Of a DNA stretch of 64,000 nucleotides, positions 39,532 to 50,300 are shown piece after piece. Within the stretch, counting starts at the first letter, position 1; each line of letters opens with the position of its first letter. The position numbers were made by a program, and so were the translations under genes. The notes under the pieces are model-generated. The model saw only the letters and a list, made by a program, of their open reading frames with translations, was not told the DNA's origin and did no database searches. Source of the DNA: Lycocorax pyrrhopterus obiensis (taxonomy: Eukaryota; Chordata; Aves; Passeriformes; Paradisaeidae); NCBI GenBank assembly GCA_014706295.1, contig JACSVZ010000001.1, positions 84,008,237-84,072,236 of the forward strand, in the 5' to 3' direction.

Positions 39532-41590
39532 GCCTTTTTTAATGCTTTTTTTCCCCCCTCGAAGATCTTGCCTAGGATGCTGGCTCCCATCCCCAGAAAT
39601 GCTGTTTTACATCAGGGCAAGCTGCCTTTGCTGCAGGGCCAGAAGGTGTAAGCTGCTAATGTGGTGTGAGAGATGAAGGATTGCCTCTCGTGCTTTTCAT
39701 CTTAAAGACAGAGTCTCAAAAGGGCCAATGAGGCATCAAGGTGGTAGTTCCTATAGCTCTTGGTGAGATGTCAGTGCAGCTGAAGCCTTCTGCAAATCCA
39801 TTTGGCCCTTGGGGTGTCTTTTTGTTACGAATTTCACAGCACTGGCCTCAAAAGGATCTTGGTCCATGACTCGGGTGTTACAGTGAAATAAACAGTAAAT
39901 AATGATGGAAAGTGCTGAGCTGCTGTTTAGTCAGGTGGCCTTGGTGTTTTACAGAGATGTAAAATAATCAGTGTGATGAAGAGGATGGATGTTTAACTTT
40001 AGGGGGTATAAACGGGATGGACTCCATTGAAATTAGAGGAGTGACCGTGATTTCCAGCAGCAGAGGTTCTAGGCTAGCTATATGCTGGGTAGATTTTAGA
40101 TGTTATCTGTTAGCTTTGATGCTGATTTGTGTCCTAGAATGGAAACTTTCTTTTTTTAGCATAATGACCTCATTCTTATTTCTGAACCAACTGACAAAAT
40201 GTCTGATTTTTAATGGGAAAGATAAAAGTTTATTCCACCAAGGAATGGGCTTTTGCACTTGAATGCAGTTGCACAGTGAGCCACATGCATAACATGACAG
40301 GCAAAATGTTCAAGAGGGAAAATATTGAGATTAAAAGCTGTGAAGGATAAAAGACCACTTTCTGTGAACACGGCAGATATTATGGCTTTAAATCTGCATC
40401 TGAAAAAGAAGGTTGATACTTCTTTCATCAACACGGTTTTTCCTACAAATATCCTCATGTGTTTTCACTCACTGAATCCTCTGGTCAGGGATACAATTTG
40501 AAAAACAAAAAGTAAAATATAAGAAAACCAAAACAAAAATACAATTTGACTGAGTGCTGAGGAGCAAGTAACAGTGAAGGTGTAACGCCAACAATTTCTC
40601 CATAGAAAACTAATGTAAATAGGTAGGTGGATGTTGTATACCTAGGACGCTGTCGCTGGCTCATAAGTGGTTATTAGCTCAGGTTCCACACTGCTCTCCA
40701 GGATGAGGATTATTAATTTCAGTGCAACGGAGAGATTTCTTATCCTTGATTTTCACCGAGTGGTTCCTAGGACCCTATCCACACCGGAGCATCAAACCAT
40801 GCTAGCTACAAACACAATTACATCACAGAATATTGATCTAGAAACAGCCTTTACTACCAAAGAAATTACAAAGCGCTAGCATGGACAGGGTACCTCTGTA
40901 GGAAGGGGGATTAAGCAAGAAACAGGCTCTTTCACTGGCTGATGGTCAGATTGTAAAACCAGTGATGAAGTGCTGTTCCACTGAGCCCTGTTAGCAAGCT
41001 CTCAATGAGTCAGTGCATGGAAGATTTTTTATTTTTTTGTTTGTGGCAAGGAAAAATAATTAAGTTGTAATATTGCACATCTGCACAAAGCTAGCAAGAT
41101 GTCATTGTGATCATCCATGGGTGGACAAAGCTGTGATAATTTTGTTTCTGCTTAGACCCTACGGTGCTACACACTGTGCCAGAACATGAGATATAGCACC
41201 AGGGGTGTGATCTGGCACTTTTCCTAAAGGGTCCAGCATTTGCATTTGTCTCATGGTTAGACGCTCCCAAGTCTTTTACATGGACAGAAAAGGAATCTGA
41301 TTATGCTAAGCTGTGTCAGCACCAATATGGAGTTACGCGCCAATTGCTGTGGGCTGTGAGTTTGGACTTTTTCACCAGATGTAATTTTGCATGAATCTTA
41401 CGTTTTTCTTCCTCCTCCCACTACCACCCAGTATGACCTGAACAGCTGCAATGCAAAAATGGACTGCAGCTCTGAGGATGCTGCAACATGGAACGCAAAA
41501 CATCAACACACAAAACAAATGGGAGTGCAAGTCTGAAGGGAAATAAGACCTCTCACTGATTCTCTTGATGATTTGTTTTTAAATATATGT

Positions 41591-41616
41591 TTTATTTAAA
41601 AAAAAAAAAAAAAAAA
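41591..41616 (-). terminator. Candidate proximal poly(A) signal behind a U19 tract
   Basis: On the minus strand a run of 19 T (41616-41598) is followed one base later by AATAAA (41596-41591). A U-rich upstream element plus the canonical hexamer is a typical layout for an alternative poly(A) site. Use of this site would give a 3' UTR of about 2.7 kb. Confidence 0.35.
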
Positions 41617-42040
41617 GAAGTGCAATGTCAACTCTAAAATGGAAGCACAAACAACAGACAGGGAAAAATAAATAATGTTACTACAGTAACCAAGGACTGA
41701 TGGAAAAATTGATTGTACTCAGCCATAGTGTTACTGTTCACCGTAAAGCACAGCACATGACAAAGCAAAACAGTTACTAGTAGGATAGTACCATAAAAGG
41801 CTGCATGCTGAACTAAGAAACAGAGAAGCAGATGTGATTGATTGCTTAAAAACAGAGCTGAAAATTAGAATGAAGTTCCTGCTTTAGGATACTTGGTTTT
41901 TCAGGTCTGGTGGACTATTTCCCAACCTGGGGCAATAGTATTTTGCTAGCATGGAAAAATCCATGGCTTTCAAAGATCTGGGGTCACTCTGTGGACTTCT
42001 GCATAATTATCCAAAATCAAAGCATTCATTAATTTATATT

Positions 42041-42057
42041 AAAAAAAAAAAAAAAAA
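42041..42057. repeat. A17 homopolymer (U17 in the DLG2 3' UTR)
   Basis: Seventeen consecutive A on the plus strand, read as U in the DLG2 transcript. It lies 440 bases from the other long A run, at 41598. Confidence 0.9.
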
Positions 42058-43384
42058 GTGTTTCTAGCCCTTCTGGTTACAAAGCTCTTCTGGAGACTTA
42101 ACTGAAACCCTTGTTTATAAATCTGCGCTGACCAGGCAAGAAAAGTAGTTAAAGAAGTGTGAACTTCTCAAAGTTACCATAGTTGGGCATTAAGTGTGAG
42201 AGGCCCCCTCAGGGCCACTAAAATGCCCATATTTTTAACCCTGTCACTGCTGGTGGCTTGTGCAAACATCCAGCTCATCGCGCTGTCCGCGGAAGTTGGC
42301 TGGGTAGATCTGTCAGCTGGACAGGGTGTAGAAATGTAAGCTTCAAATAGACAAGTACCAGAGAAGTCTATTTAGCATTTGCCCTTAAGACATCCGTAAG
42401 CGTCAGGGTTGCTGTAGCCACCAGCTCTAAGCATTGCACTCCTGCAGTGCAGCAGAGGCAGTAGTGTGGGTTTTATAGAGAACATGGTCCAGCAGCAGCA
42501 AAGGCAATTCAGTTTTACTGTCATAGCGTCTGTCGCAGTTGTCCCCTTGTAAGTCAGTGAAGAATGGCATCAGTATACAGAAGAAGGGCAATGTGAAATG
42601 AGAAAAAAATACCTCCTTCTCCCCTTCCATATACCCCAGACTGCAATTCCACAAATTTTTCCCAAATCCCTCACAAATGTCTATTGCCTCAGTTTTCGCT
42701 TTTAAGACCCTTGTTGACTGTGAAATGAATGAAGATACAAGTTAGTTGGTGACCTGCCTGAAAAGAGAGGAAAGATCAAATGCTTTTGTTATTTCCCTGA
42801 AGGAAACAGGAAGAATCATAAAACATTTGGTGATTAAGGGTGCCTCCTTCATAAGAGAGAAATTATGAACTGCATTTAAGCACTGACATTTTGCTTCTGA
42901 ATAGTTGTCTCTCTCAAAGATGCATTTTCTTTTTGTGTTCAGAGAATTCCTACAGGGCAGTGAGTTCAAGAGATCTTTCCACAGGAGTTCATCATGATTA
43001 AACAGAGGCAAGGGAGAGGATTAAATTGAAAGAAAAACAAGATGACAACTACAATTTAAGGAATTATCTTGCTTGCCATTAATAATAGAGAATCTGTTAT
43101 GGAAGAGGTATAATGTAACTTGATGGTCCTCTTTACATTTGACAGTCGCACAAGGGTGTAAATATTTAATCTTTCAATTAATTAATCTTTACAAAATATC
43201 TTCACAAAAACATTTTACCTATAGAAATTAGTTTCTATACATCAATATATTTTTATTTTTATAAATTATTCCATCTTTAAGTGCCTTCTATCAATATAAA
43301 TGATAAAATAGACAATCAAAAATTTTAAAGCTTTTCCCAGTTGTATCCCTCCTTGTTAACATAGGTGCTGTGAATCCTAATACG

Positions 43385-43435
43385 TGTGTGTGTCCACATG
43401 GGAATGTGTTTGTGTGCACGTGTGTGAGGTGTGAA
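43385..43435. repeat. GT-rich simple sequence in the 3' UTR
   Basis: Interrupted TG repeats (cgtgtgtgtgtcc, tgtgtttgtgtgcacgtgtgtg). In the DLG2 transcript this reads as CA-rich sequence. Confidence 0.6.
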
Positions 43436-43692
43436 ATGCTTCCATCCTCTCCCACTCCTAAACACCATCAAAACAAACCATATTGTTGGTAGCTCCTGAT
43501 GCAATAGTGCTTCCAAAGGGAAAAAAAGAAATGCTTGACTTGGTTTCAGAAATCAAAAGATGTGCATAGTTACCAAAGTCGAGGTGTACCAACTACAAAT
43601 GTGCAATGACAAGCTTAGAACAGGACCCACCTCCCAGTCAAGTCACAGTGTCCTAACAGTGACCTCAGTAGGAAGTGGACCAAATACTCTGA

Positions 43693-43887
43693 GCTTGATT
43701 TTGCAAGGTGCGTGTGGCCCTGATCTAGCAAAAATGCTTAAGCCTGTGCTTAGCTTTGAGCATGTGAATAGTCCTACTGGAATTGGTGGGACTGAACGGC
43801 ATAGGGAAGGGTCACAAGTGACTCCAAGTCAACAGGCTACTCGTGTAGGAATTGGGGTCAAGTGCTGAGCGCCTTGCAGGATCAAGC
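43693..43887. mobile_element. Fossil inverted-repeat element (MITE-like) within the DLG2 3' UTR
   Basis: The left end gcttgattttgcaaggtgc (43693-43711) matches the reverse complement of the right end (43869-43887) at 16 of 19 positions. All three differences are T/C transitions. The interior, with gcttaagcctgtgcttagc and a second gatctagcaaaaatgc, resembles old palindromic non-autonomous DNA transposon remnants that I recall from reptile and bird genomes. Family assignment is by recall only. Confidence 0.5.
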
Positions 43888-44271
43888 CCTATATGAGGTT
43901 CAAGAGCTGGGAACTTCTCTAAAGCAATCAACACACTGAGCTCAGCCATTGAAATTGATCAAAATGTCCGCGTGGGCACAGGAGGTGGCTTAGCTCCCCT
44001 TGACAGAGGGTCTCCATGTCAAAAGTTTATACCTACAACTCGTGCTCTGAGCACACAACAGATTTGCTTTATCTGGTAGAAGTCTTTTTGTTCCTACCCT
44101 TTGACCCATCAGTGTCCTTCATGGCTTCAAACACTTTGTGTTGTACATTCATCAAAATTCACATTGACTGCAAAGAACATAAATGCAACAAAAACAGGAA
44201 AGCCTCCAAATAGTATATTGTAGTTTTCTTCTAAATATTCTCCCGTCGTAATCAGAGGTGCAGTGGCTAAT

Positions 44272-44378
44272 TTATAATTTTTCCTTTGAAGGAATCCAGA
44301 TGAAAGGCCCAGATTGTTCTTCAATTACAAGTTTGCATTGATTATATATATCTTCTAAGCTATCTCCTTGGACAATAG
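44272..44378 (-). CDS. DLG2: DLG2 terminal coding exon with stop codon
   Basis: The acceptor is ctgcag. The exon gives CT to complete Ala, then [34 protein letters not shown] and TAA at 44274-44272. The ending [10 protein letters not shown] is the typical DLG2 C terminus. Ser at residue 196 (QGDS) stands where I recall Thr in mammals, a conservative change. The bases after the stop (AATTAGCCACTGCACCTCTG) also resemble what I recall of the mammalian DLG2 3' UTR start, so the exon continues into the 3' UTR. An overlapping 65-aa frame at 44127-44324 is a shadow of this exon and its UTR. Confidence 0.97.
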
Positions 44379-47300
44379 CTGCAGTAGAGAAAACATATCA
44401 ATATTTCTTTAATTGATAGGTTCAGCATCCAGTGTCAGCAGATTTTCAGCATACTCATAGATACTGATGGAATGAGAAGGAATACTGGTATACTGAGATG
44501 TTGATTATGGAAGTGTCATACCCCTGAAGATGACAACTAAGTTCAAATCAATGGCACCCGCCTATGACAGAGACCCATCCCACTGCTTGTACTGAGAAGA
44601 CTGAGACAGGTTAGTTCAGAGAACTAGCAGTTCTGTCCTGGGGAGGGCAGCACAAGAGATTCCCACTGTTGGAGGTCAAGCTTTAAATTTTATTTGATTT
44701 ACAACCTACTTCAGCAGTGGGCAGCAGCAGATTTACAACCTTTCTGACCTTGTTGTAATGAGTTCACTCTTGGCTGCCAAGGTTAACAAGATCAGGCCCA
44801 AGCGGACAGAAGGTAAAGCTACTGTAACACAAAGCACAATGGTTTGCCGCTTAATTTGCCTTGGCATAGATACTCCTTCAGGATATCAAACTTTTCAGGA
44901 GTCAAGTGCCTCAACTGCTCTTGAATTTCAAGGAAACAATACTCTCAAGCCAGAAAAGTCCTTACTCTGGGCACACTATACTGATAGATACTCTAGGTCA
45001 AAGACAGAGTTGATCCAGTTGTTTTGCAATAAAAGACTGTATCTTGGAAAAAAAATGGTATTAATAAAAACATACCTGTGAAATATTCTCCAAATTCTTG
45101 TTCTAATTTAATTGCTCGATCATAGGTTTTCTTTGCTTGCTCCTCTGTAAGACGTTTATTCATTTCCCTAGAAACACAGAGGAAGTCATCAAAAAGTTTA
45201 GATTTTTGCTAGAATGGCTTTCAAAAGACATGTTCAACTGAATCACAGATGGATTGAGATTGGTACAAGAATAAAACGGTAAAATTCTTCCAACAGTTCA
45301 TGGACAGCTTTAATATTTTCAATTTAATTTCATTCTTATGTAGTACAAAACTACTTCTTCAGACTATTTCCCATTCCATTTTTCTCCACTAAATTTTTAT
45401 CTTGGGTTCACTACTCTACATTTTTAAACAAAATACAAGGCCCAAGTCTGAGATAGGCTTGAGACATCAGGAACCCATAAGTAGGTCTGGAATCCAGGAT
45501 GTCCCACTCTCTGAGCACTCAGCACTCCTGCCTGAAGCTCCTACAGGAACCTCTGTATCTCCCAGACTCAGCTGGCAGTCTCAGATGAATAAGGTTGTAC
45601 TGATTGCTTATTGGGTGCCAAGGAATATAAAAACAAAGACAGACAGTAACATTCTGGTTTTTTTTCAGTGTTTTGTTATTTGATGGAGCATTTCCGTTTC
45701 AACAGAAGCATTATTTAATAACTTTAAGGAATGAGTTGTCTTGCTTGTGCATGCTCAGGTGTTAATACCACTGTATACTTGAAATGAATCAAGCTCATGC
45801 TCATTCACTGCCTTACACTCGTATGCCTGTAGATGTCCAAATTATCAATAATAAATAGAGTTTGCTTGTTCTAGCATTTTTTCCCAGCATGGATTAATTT
45901 TTTCTTAAAACATGACAGAAATTTTCTGAGGCAACTAGGAAAGCAAGAGAAGGGAGCATCTTGTGTTCTGCATAAATCTGATTTTATGCCTTGCACTGAA
46001 TCATATGATTATGTGGTAACGGACTGTATACAGTATGCCATGGGTGATGCATGTAGGAAATTATGGACATGATGGTGCAAAAAAAAAAAGCTCTATGAAG
46101 CGCACAACAGTATGAACTTGCTACAGCTAATTTCTACTTGGCTTGTGAAAAACACCCTGGAAGATGTCCAGGATGAAAAAAGGTATTTCTAGAAATGGCT
46201 TAAAGCTGCCTACCTATATAAGTAACCATATAGCTGAGAACACTGCTTAGAAAAATCTCTTTGGAAGTACTAATGCCATGGAGAAAGCAGGTTTATAAAA
46301 TGAAGGCTAAGAAAGATTTCTTTTAAAATTTATGTCCGTCATTTGTAGATTGTATAAATAGGTTTAATATAATCTGTATGTTGTCCTGCTAAATTTGTAA
46401 TACTACTAATTCTGTTTATTGGAAAGATTGCTATCTAATCAAGTTCAGGTGGACTTCGCATCAGCTACACCTACTTGAACATCTCTTTAGGTGACTGAAC
46501 CAAAACCCTGTCTTGTAGTGGGACATACCACTGCAAATTCTTAGGCAAACTCAACATTTTCGTCTTACGGGCGTTTAACCAATATTTCAGACCTATTTCT
46601 GGTAAATTTTTGAGAAGTCTTCCTCAAGATCTTTGAATAGCAGAAAAGATAATACAAATAAAAATATAAGCAAGTGTTTAAAATAGGATGTACTTTGAAA
46701 CAGGTAGAAATTTGCATTACACTTTCAGGTTGTGGATTTGCCTGGGGTATAAAACTGTGCTAGTTGTATTCCTGACTCTGCCCATTCTGTGCCCTTAGAA
46801 GAGGGGATGGAGAAGGGGGAGGACTGTGATGTCCATTTTAAATGATGAAATAAAATTGCTGTCATACTGCAGTCCCTTCTATTTCTTATTTCTTAGCTGG
46901 GGACCTGCCCAGCTGGTGAATTCAAAATATAGGGCATATTTTCCAAGGTCTTCCTCCTTTCCCAGTGAAAAGCTCACCCAGGCAGGTTCTTTCTTACTTC
47001 CATTTCTCATCCCCATGATCTCACCACTGTCCTCATTCCTCTAGAGAGAGAGGCTGATTGAAGGGTGTGAACAAGGATGCCTCTGGGAGTAACCCAGGTG
47101 TAGTCACGTGGGACTTGGAAGAGAGGAAGGGAGAAAGGAAGGGAGGAAGGGGTGATGGAGCAGTTTGTTTGCAGCAATGGCCGCGTGTTCTGATTGCTTT
47201 TACATGCAACAGCACCTCATAGTCATTTACTGCTGTGGTGATAAGTGTTAATAGGGTATTTCCAGAAAACCTGCAATAACCAAGTTTCAAGTGCAGGTGC

Positions 47301-50300
47301 AAACTGGATTTATGCTCCCTTCACTCTTCTTACTTCCACTATCAGATGGGTGCAAACGAGCATATGCATAAATGAAAGACTACAACTTTATGTGCTAATT
47401 TTGATGAAAGATAAGTCTTTTGTCTTTGTTTCTCTGCATCTTGTGATTATAAATTTTTTGTCTTTTGTGTTTTGACTTTGCTATTACGGTAGCTTTCAAC
47501 TCATTTGTATGAACAGGAGTAATAGTTATGGCAGATAAACCTGTAATTTTTTGTGTTGCAGTAGGTACATATCTAAAAAAGACTGAATCACAGAAACACA
47601 GAATCATTTATGTTGGAAAAGACCTCCAAGATCGTCAAGTCCAACCTTTGACTGATCACTGCCTTTTTAACTAGATCATAGCACTAAGTGCCACGTCCAG
47701 GCATTTCTTGAACAGCACCCTTGTTTTATTGCCCTAAGTGAAATATTAGCATTGCTTTGGTTCAATAACAGAATGATTGTCATAATATTTTGCATCTTTG
47801 TAACCCCATTCAGTCAGTCTATTCGAGGATTTGCAGTTCTAACATCAAATCAACAAAGCCTTTATGTTATTGCCACTTTTCCGGTTCTGCCTGATGTATT
47901 TTTCAGAGTAAGGGCCACTTTTATTTACTTTTTTTTTTAAATCACTCCAGAGGCAATGCCAGCATTAAAAAAATAATGGAAATGTTTTATGAATAGGAAA
48001 AGTGTACAGTAAGATCTCTGTTAAAACCATCAGTGCAGAAGGCATGCTATCAGACTACCCTTCCCATTCTACACAGCAACAAAATCAGAATATTATTGAA
48101 TTGTAGGGCTGGAAGAAAAGTCAGGAAGTCAGGATGGTGATGTGCAAGTATAACACCTTGTGCATCATTCCTTGTAATGTGGCTGGACATACAACAAGCT
48201 CATTGCCAAAAGGCAGGGCCGAGAAGAATGCACATTCCTGGGATGGGTCGTGTTTGCATTCTCTGGCTCTGTGACCACTGGCTGCGGGCACACTGTTACC
48301 ATCACCAGACATGCATCTGTTGCAGGAGGCAGAGTGCCAACATTTTAGCTGTCAAACACATACCTATGGCACTACCTGGCATTTGCAGAACCTTGGGGGA
48401 GGGGAAGGCACAGAGTTTAAAATTTCACCCCTATCACAGCAAATTAAGCTGATAGCTCTTACATAACTGTGAGTGTACATGGAAAACAACTTGAGAACCA
48501 CGTATTTTATCCTGAGTTTTAACTCAGCATGAATATCAATTCCATATTTCCTCCTCAGCCTTCTCTCTGTGGCACTAGATATTTCCCACTCCTCCTTCAC
48601 CAGCAGGGTGGAACCCAGAATCAGGCCAGCACTCCAGCTGAGACCTCATCCATACACAGTAAAACAAAATAGCTGTCTATTGTGTCCTTACACAACACTG
48701 ATATGAATACAGCCCACAGTGGCAGTTTCTTTTTTTGCAACCACATTACCCATCCATTCATATTCCTCTGTGATCCACCCCAACTGCCAGATGCTTTTCT
48801 GCAGTGCTATAGCTAAATTATTCCCTGCTTGTACTCATGCATTTCATTTTCTCTCCTTTGTCTGTGCTGAATTTCATCTTACTGATCTTACATTGAGTTT
48901 TGATCTTATCCCCAAAGTGGGTGCCACCTCGGACAGTTTGGCAGGACGGAGCCAACTCTTTCATTCCTATAAGTGCTATATTTGCCCCTCTCCAGTCCCA
49001 TGGCTCCTTGTCTATCCTCTTACAGACCTTCAGGTAAACGAAGGGCTGGTGAAGAGGAACGCACCTCAAGTCTGACACAGGTTTAACCCCCTGGTTCGTG
49101 CCCTTGATCAGACTCTAAACCCCAAGAGCACCCATGGATGCATGGGAAAAGCCAAGCTGCGTGAGTGAGTGAACTTGTTGCACAGGTTGGAGCAAGTATA
49201 TCAAGCACTGGCAGGGAGTCCTTCATGGCCCAGCACATAATCCCACATGTCCCATTCTGAAAGGTTCACAGCTATGGCTTGTTCCTTGAGATACCAGGAT
49301 ACAGTGGATGACAGGCTCTGAGGGCACTCTTCCCACTTCCTCTCAGTATTACTGGTTTTAGGGAACAAGCAAAATATAGACTCAAGACCTGTGTGGTGCC
49401 ACTCGAGGCTGTACCCAAAATACAAAATGCTTGAAGAAGTTTATACTCACATCAGAGGCTCCCATGATTTGGGCTTAATGAAGATAGCAATGGGATAAAG
49501 TTGTGCAACTTGTAGTCGTTTGATAGCGTTTCCTGACACATCAAGTATACAGTGCTTGCCCTGTTGGAAACAGATGAGCATGTGTTTATTTTTGCAGACT
49601 TTGCTGCAGATCAGCCAAAAGATAGGAAGCAAATCTGCGACACAGTGCCCTGGAATGGGGCCATTACTGGCACACCAGGGAAGGGGGAGCCCAGGGCATG
49701 CGCTTCACTACTCTGTGTTCTTTCCTTTGCTTTGATGACAGCATAAATATACACTGGTGATATAGGAACAAACTTGGGGTTTATTTTCTACTGGGATGAA
49801 ATTTGCAGGAGCAGGAGGATTTTTTTGAGATGAGGAAAATCTGTTCGTAAAAGTAATAGGATGTCCATGTTCTTAGTGATTAATTCAGTTCTTGTTTACG
49901 TCAAAGACTCCCCGTGTCACCTGAGGCAAATAATTTAATTTTTCTGTGGTTCGTTCTTTTGCCTCTGTGATAGTGATTTAATCTACCTGTCTTACAGAGG
50001 TAGAAAGAGTAGAGGAAGAGTAGAGGCTGTTTTGAGGAGTACTTGAGGCACTGTGTTAGAACCCTGAATCCATGGCACTACAGTCAAGTACTGAGAGTGC
50101 CAAGGATGATGTCATTCAAAGTCAGAGACTCCACTTGTGGAGTCATTACAAAGCCTATAAATATTAGGATGCTGTTTTGCAGCTATTTTATATTTTTGGC
50201 AGAGAATCATGTCTGAGACACAATGTGGAAACAAAGCAGATCATGTTGCACTGGCAATAAAACTACTGCCAACCTACCCTTTCTGCCACAAATCTCACAG

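Larger units (their letters stand above)
39205..44271 (-). other. DLG2: Probable DLG2 3' UTR (about 5 kb; distal end inferred)
   Basis: The sequence downstream of the stop has no further coding exon and is A/T-rich. It contains several AATAAA hexamers on the minus strand (41591-41596, 43252-43257, 41028-41033, 40229-40234 and 39227-39232). I recall mammalian DLG2 mRNAs with 3' UTRs of several kilobases, which makes the distal site at about 39.2 kb plausible. The start at 44271 is certain. The end is an inference that RNA data would settle. Small open frames within it on either strand look like chance. Confidence 0.5.
45168..49450 (-). other. DLG2 intron (4.3 kb)
   Basis: The intron is bounded by donor gtgagt (49450) and acceptor tttctag (45168). 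It is phase 2. It contains one avian CR1 tail (47584-47722), one old CR1/L3-type fragment (48600-48965) and a purine-rich tract (47116-47152). No additional exon was recognised. Confidence 0.85.

Noticed and set aside
43560..43868. 102-aa plus-strand frame
   Set aside because: Antisense to the DLG2 3' UTR and largely made of the fossil inverted-repeat element.
44127..44324. 65-aa minus-strand frame over the DLG2 stop
   Set aside because: Wrong phase relative to the terminal DLG2 exon, and mostly 3' UTR.
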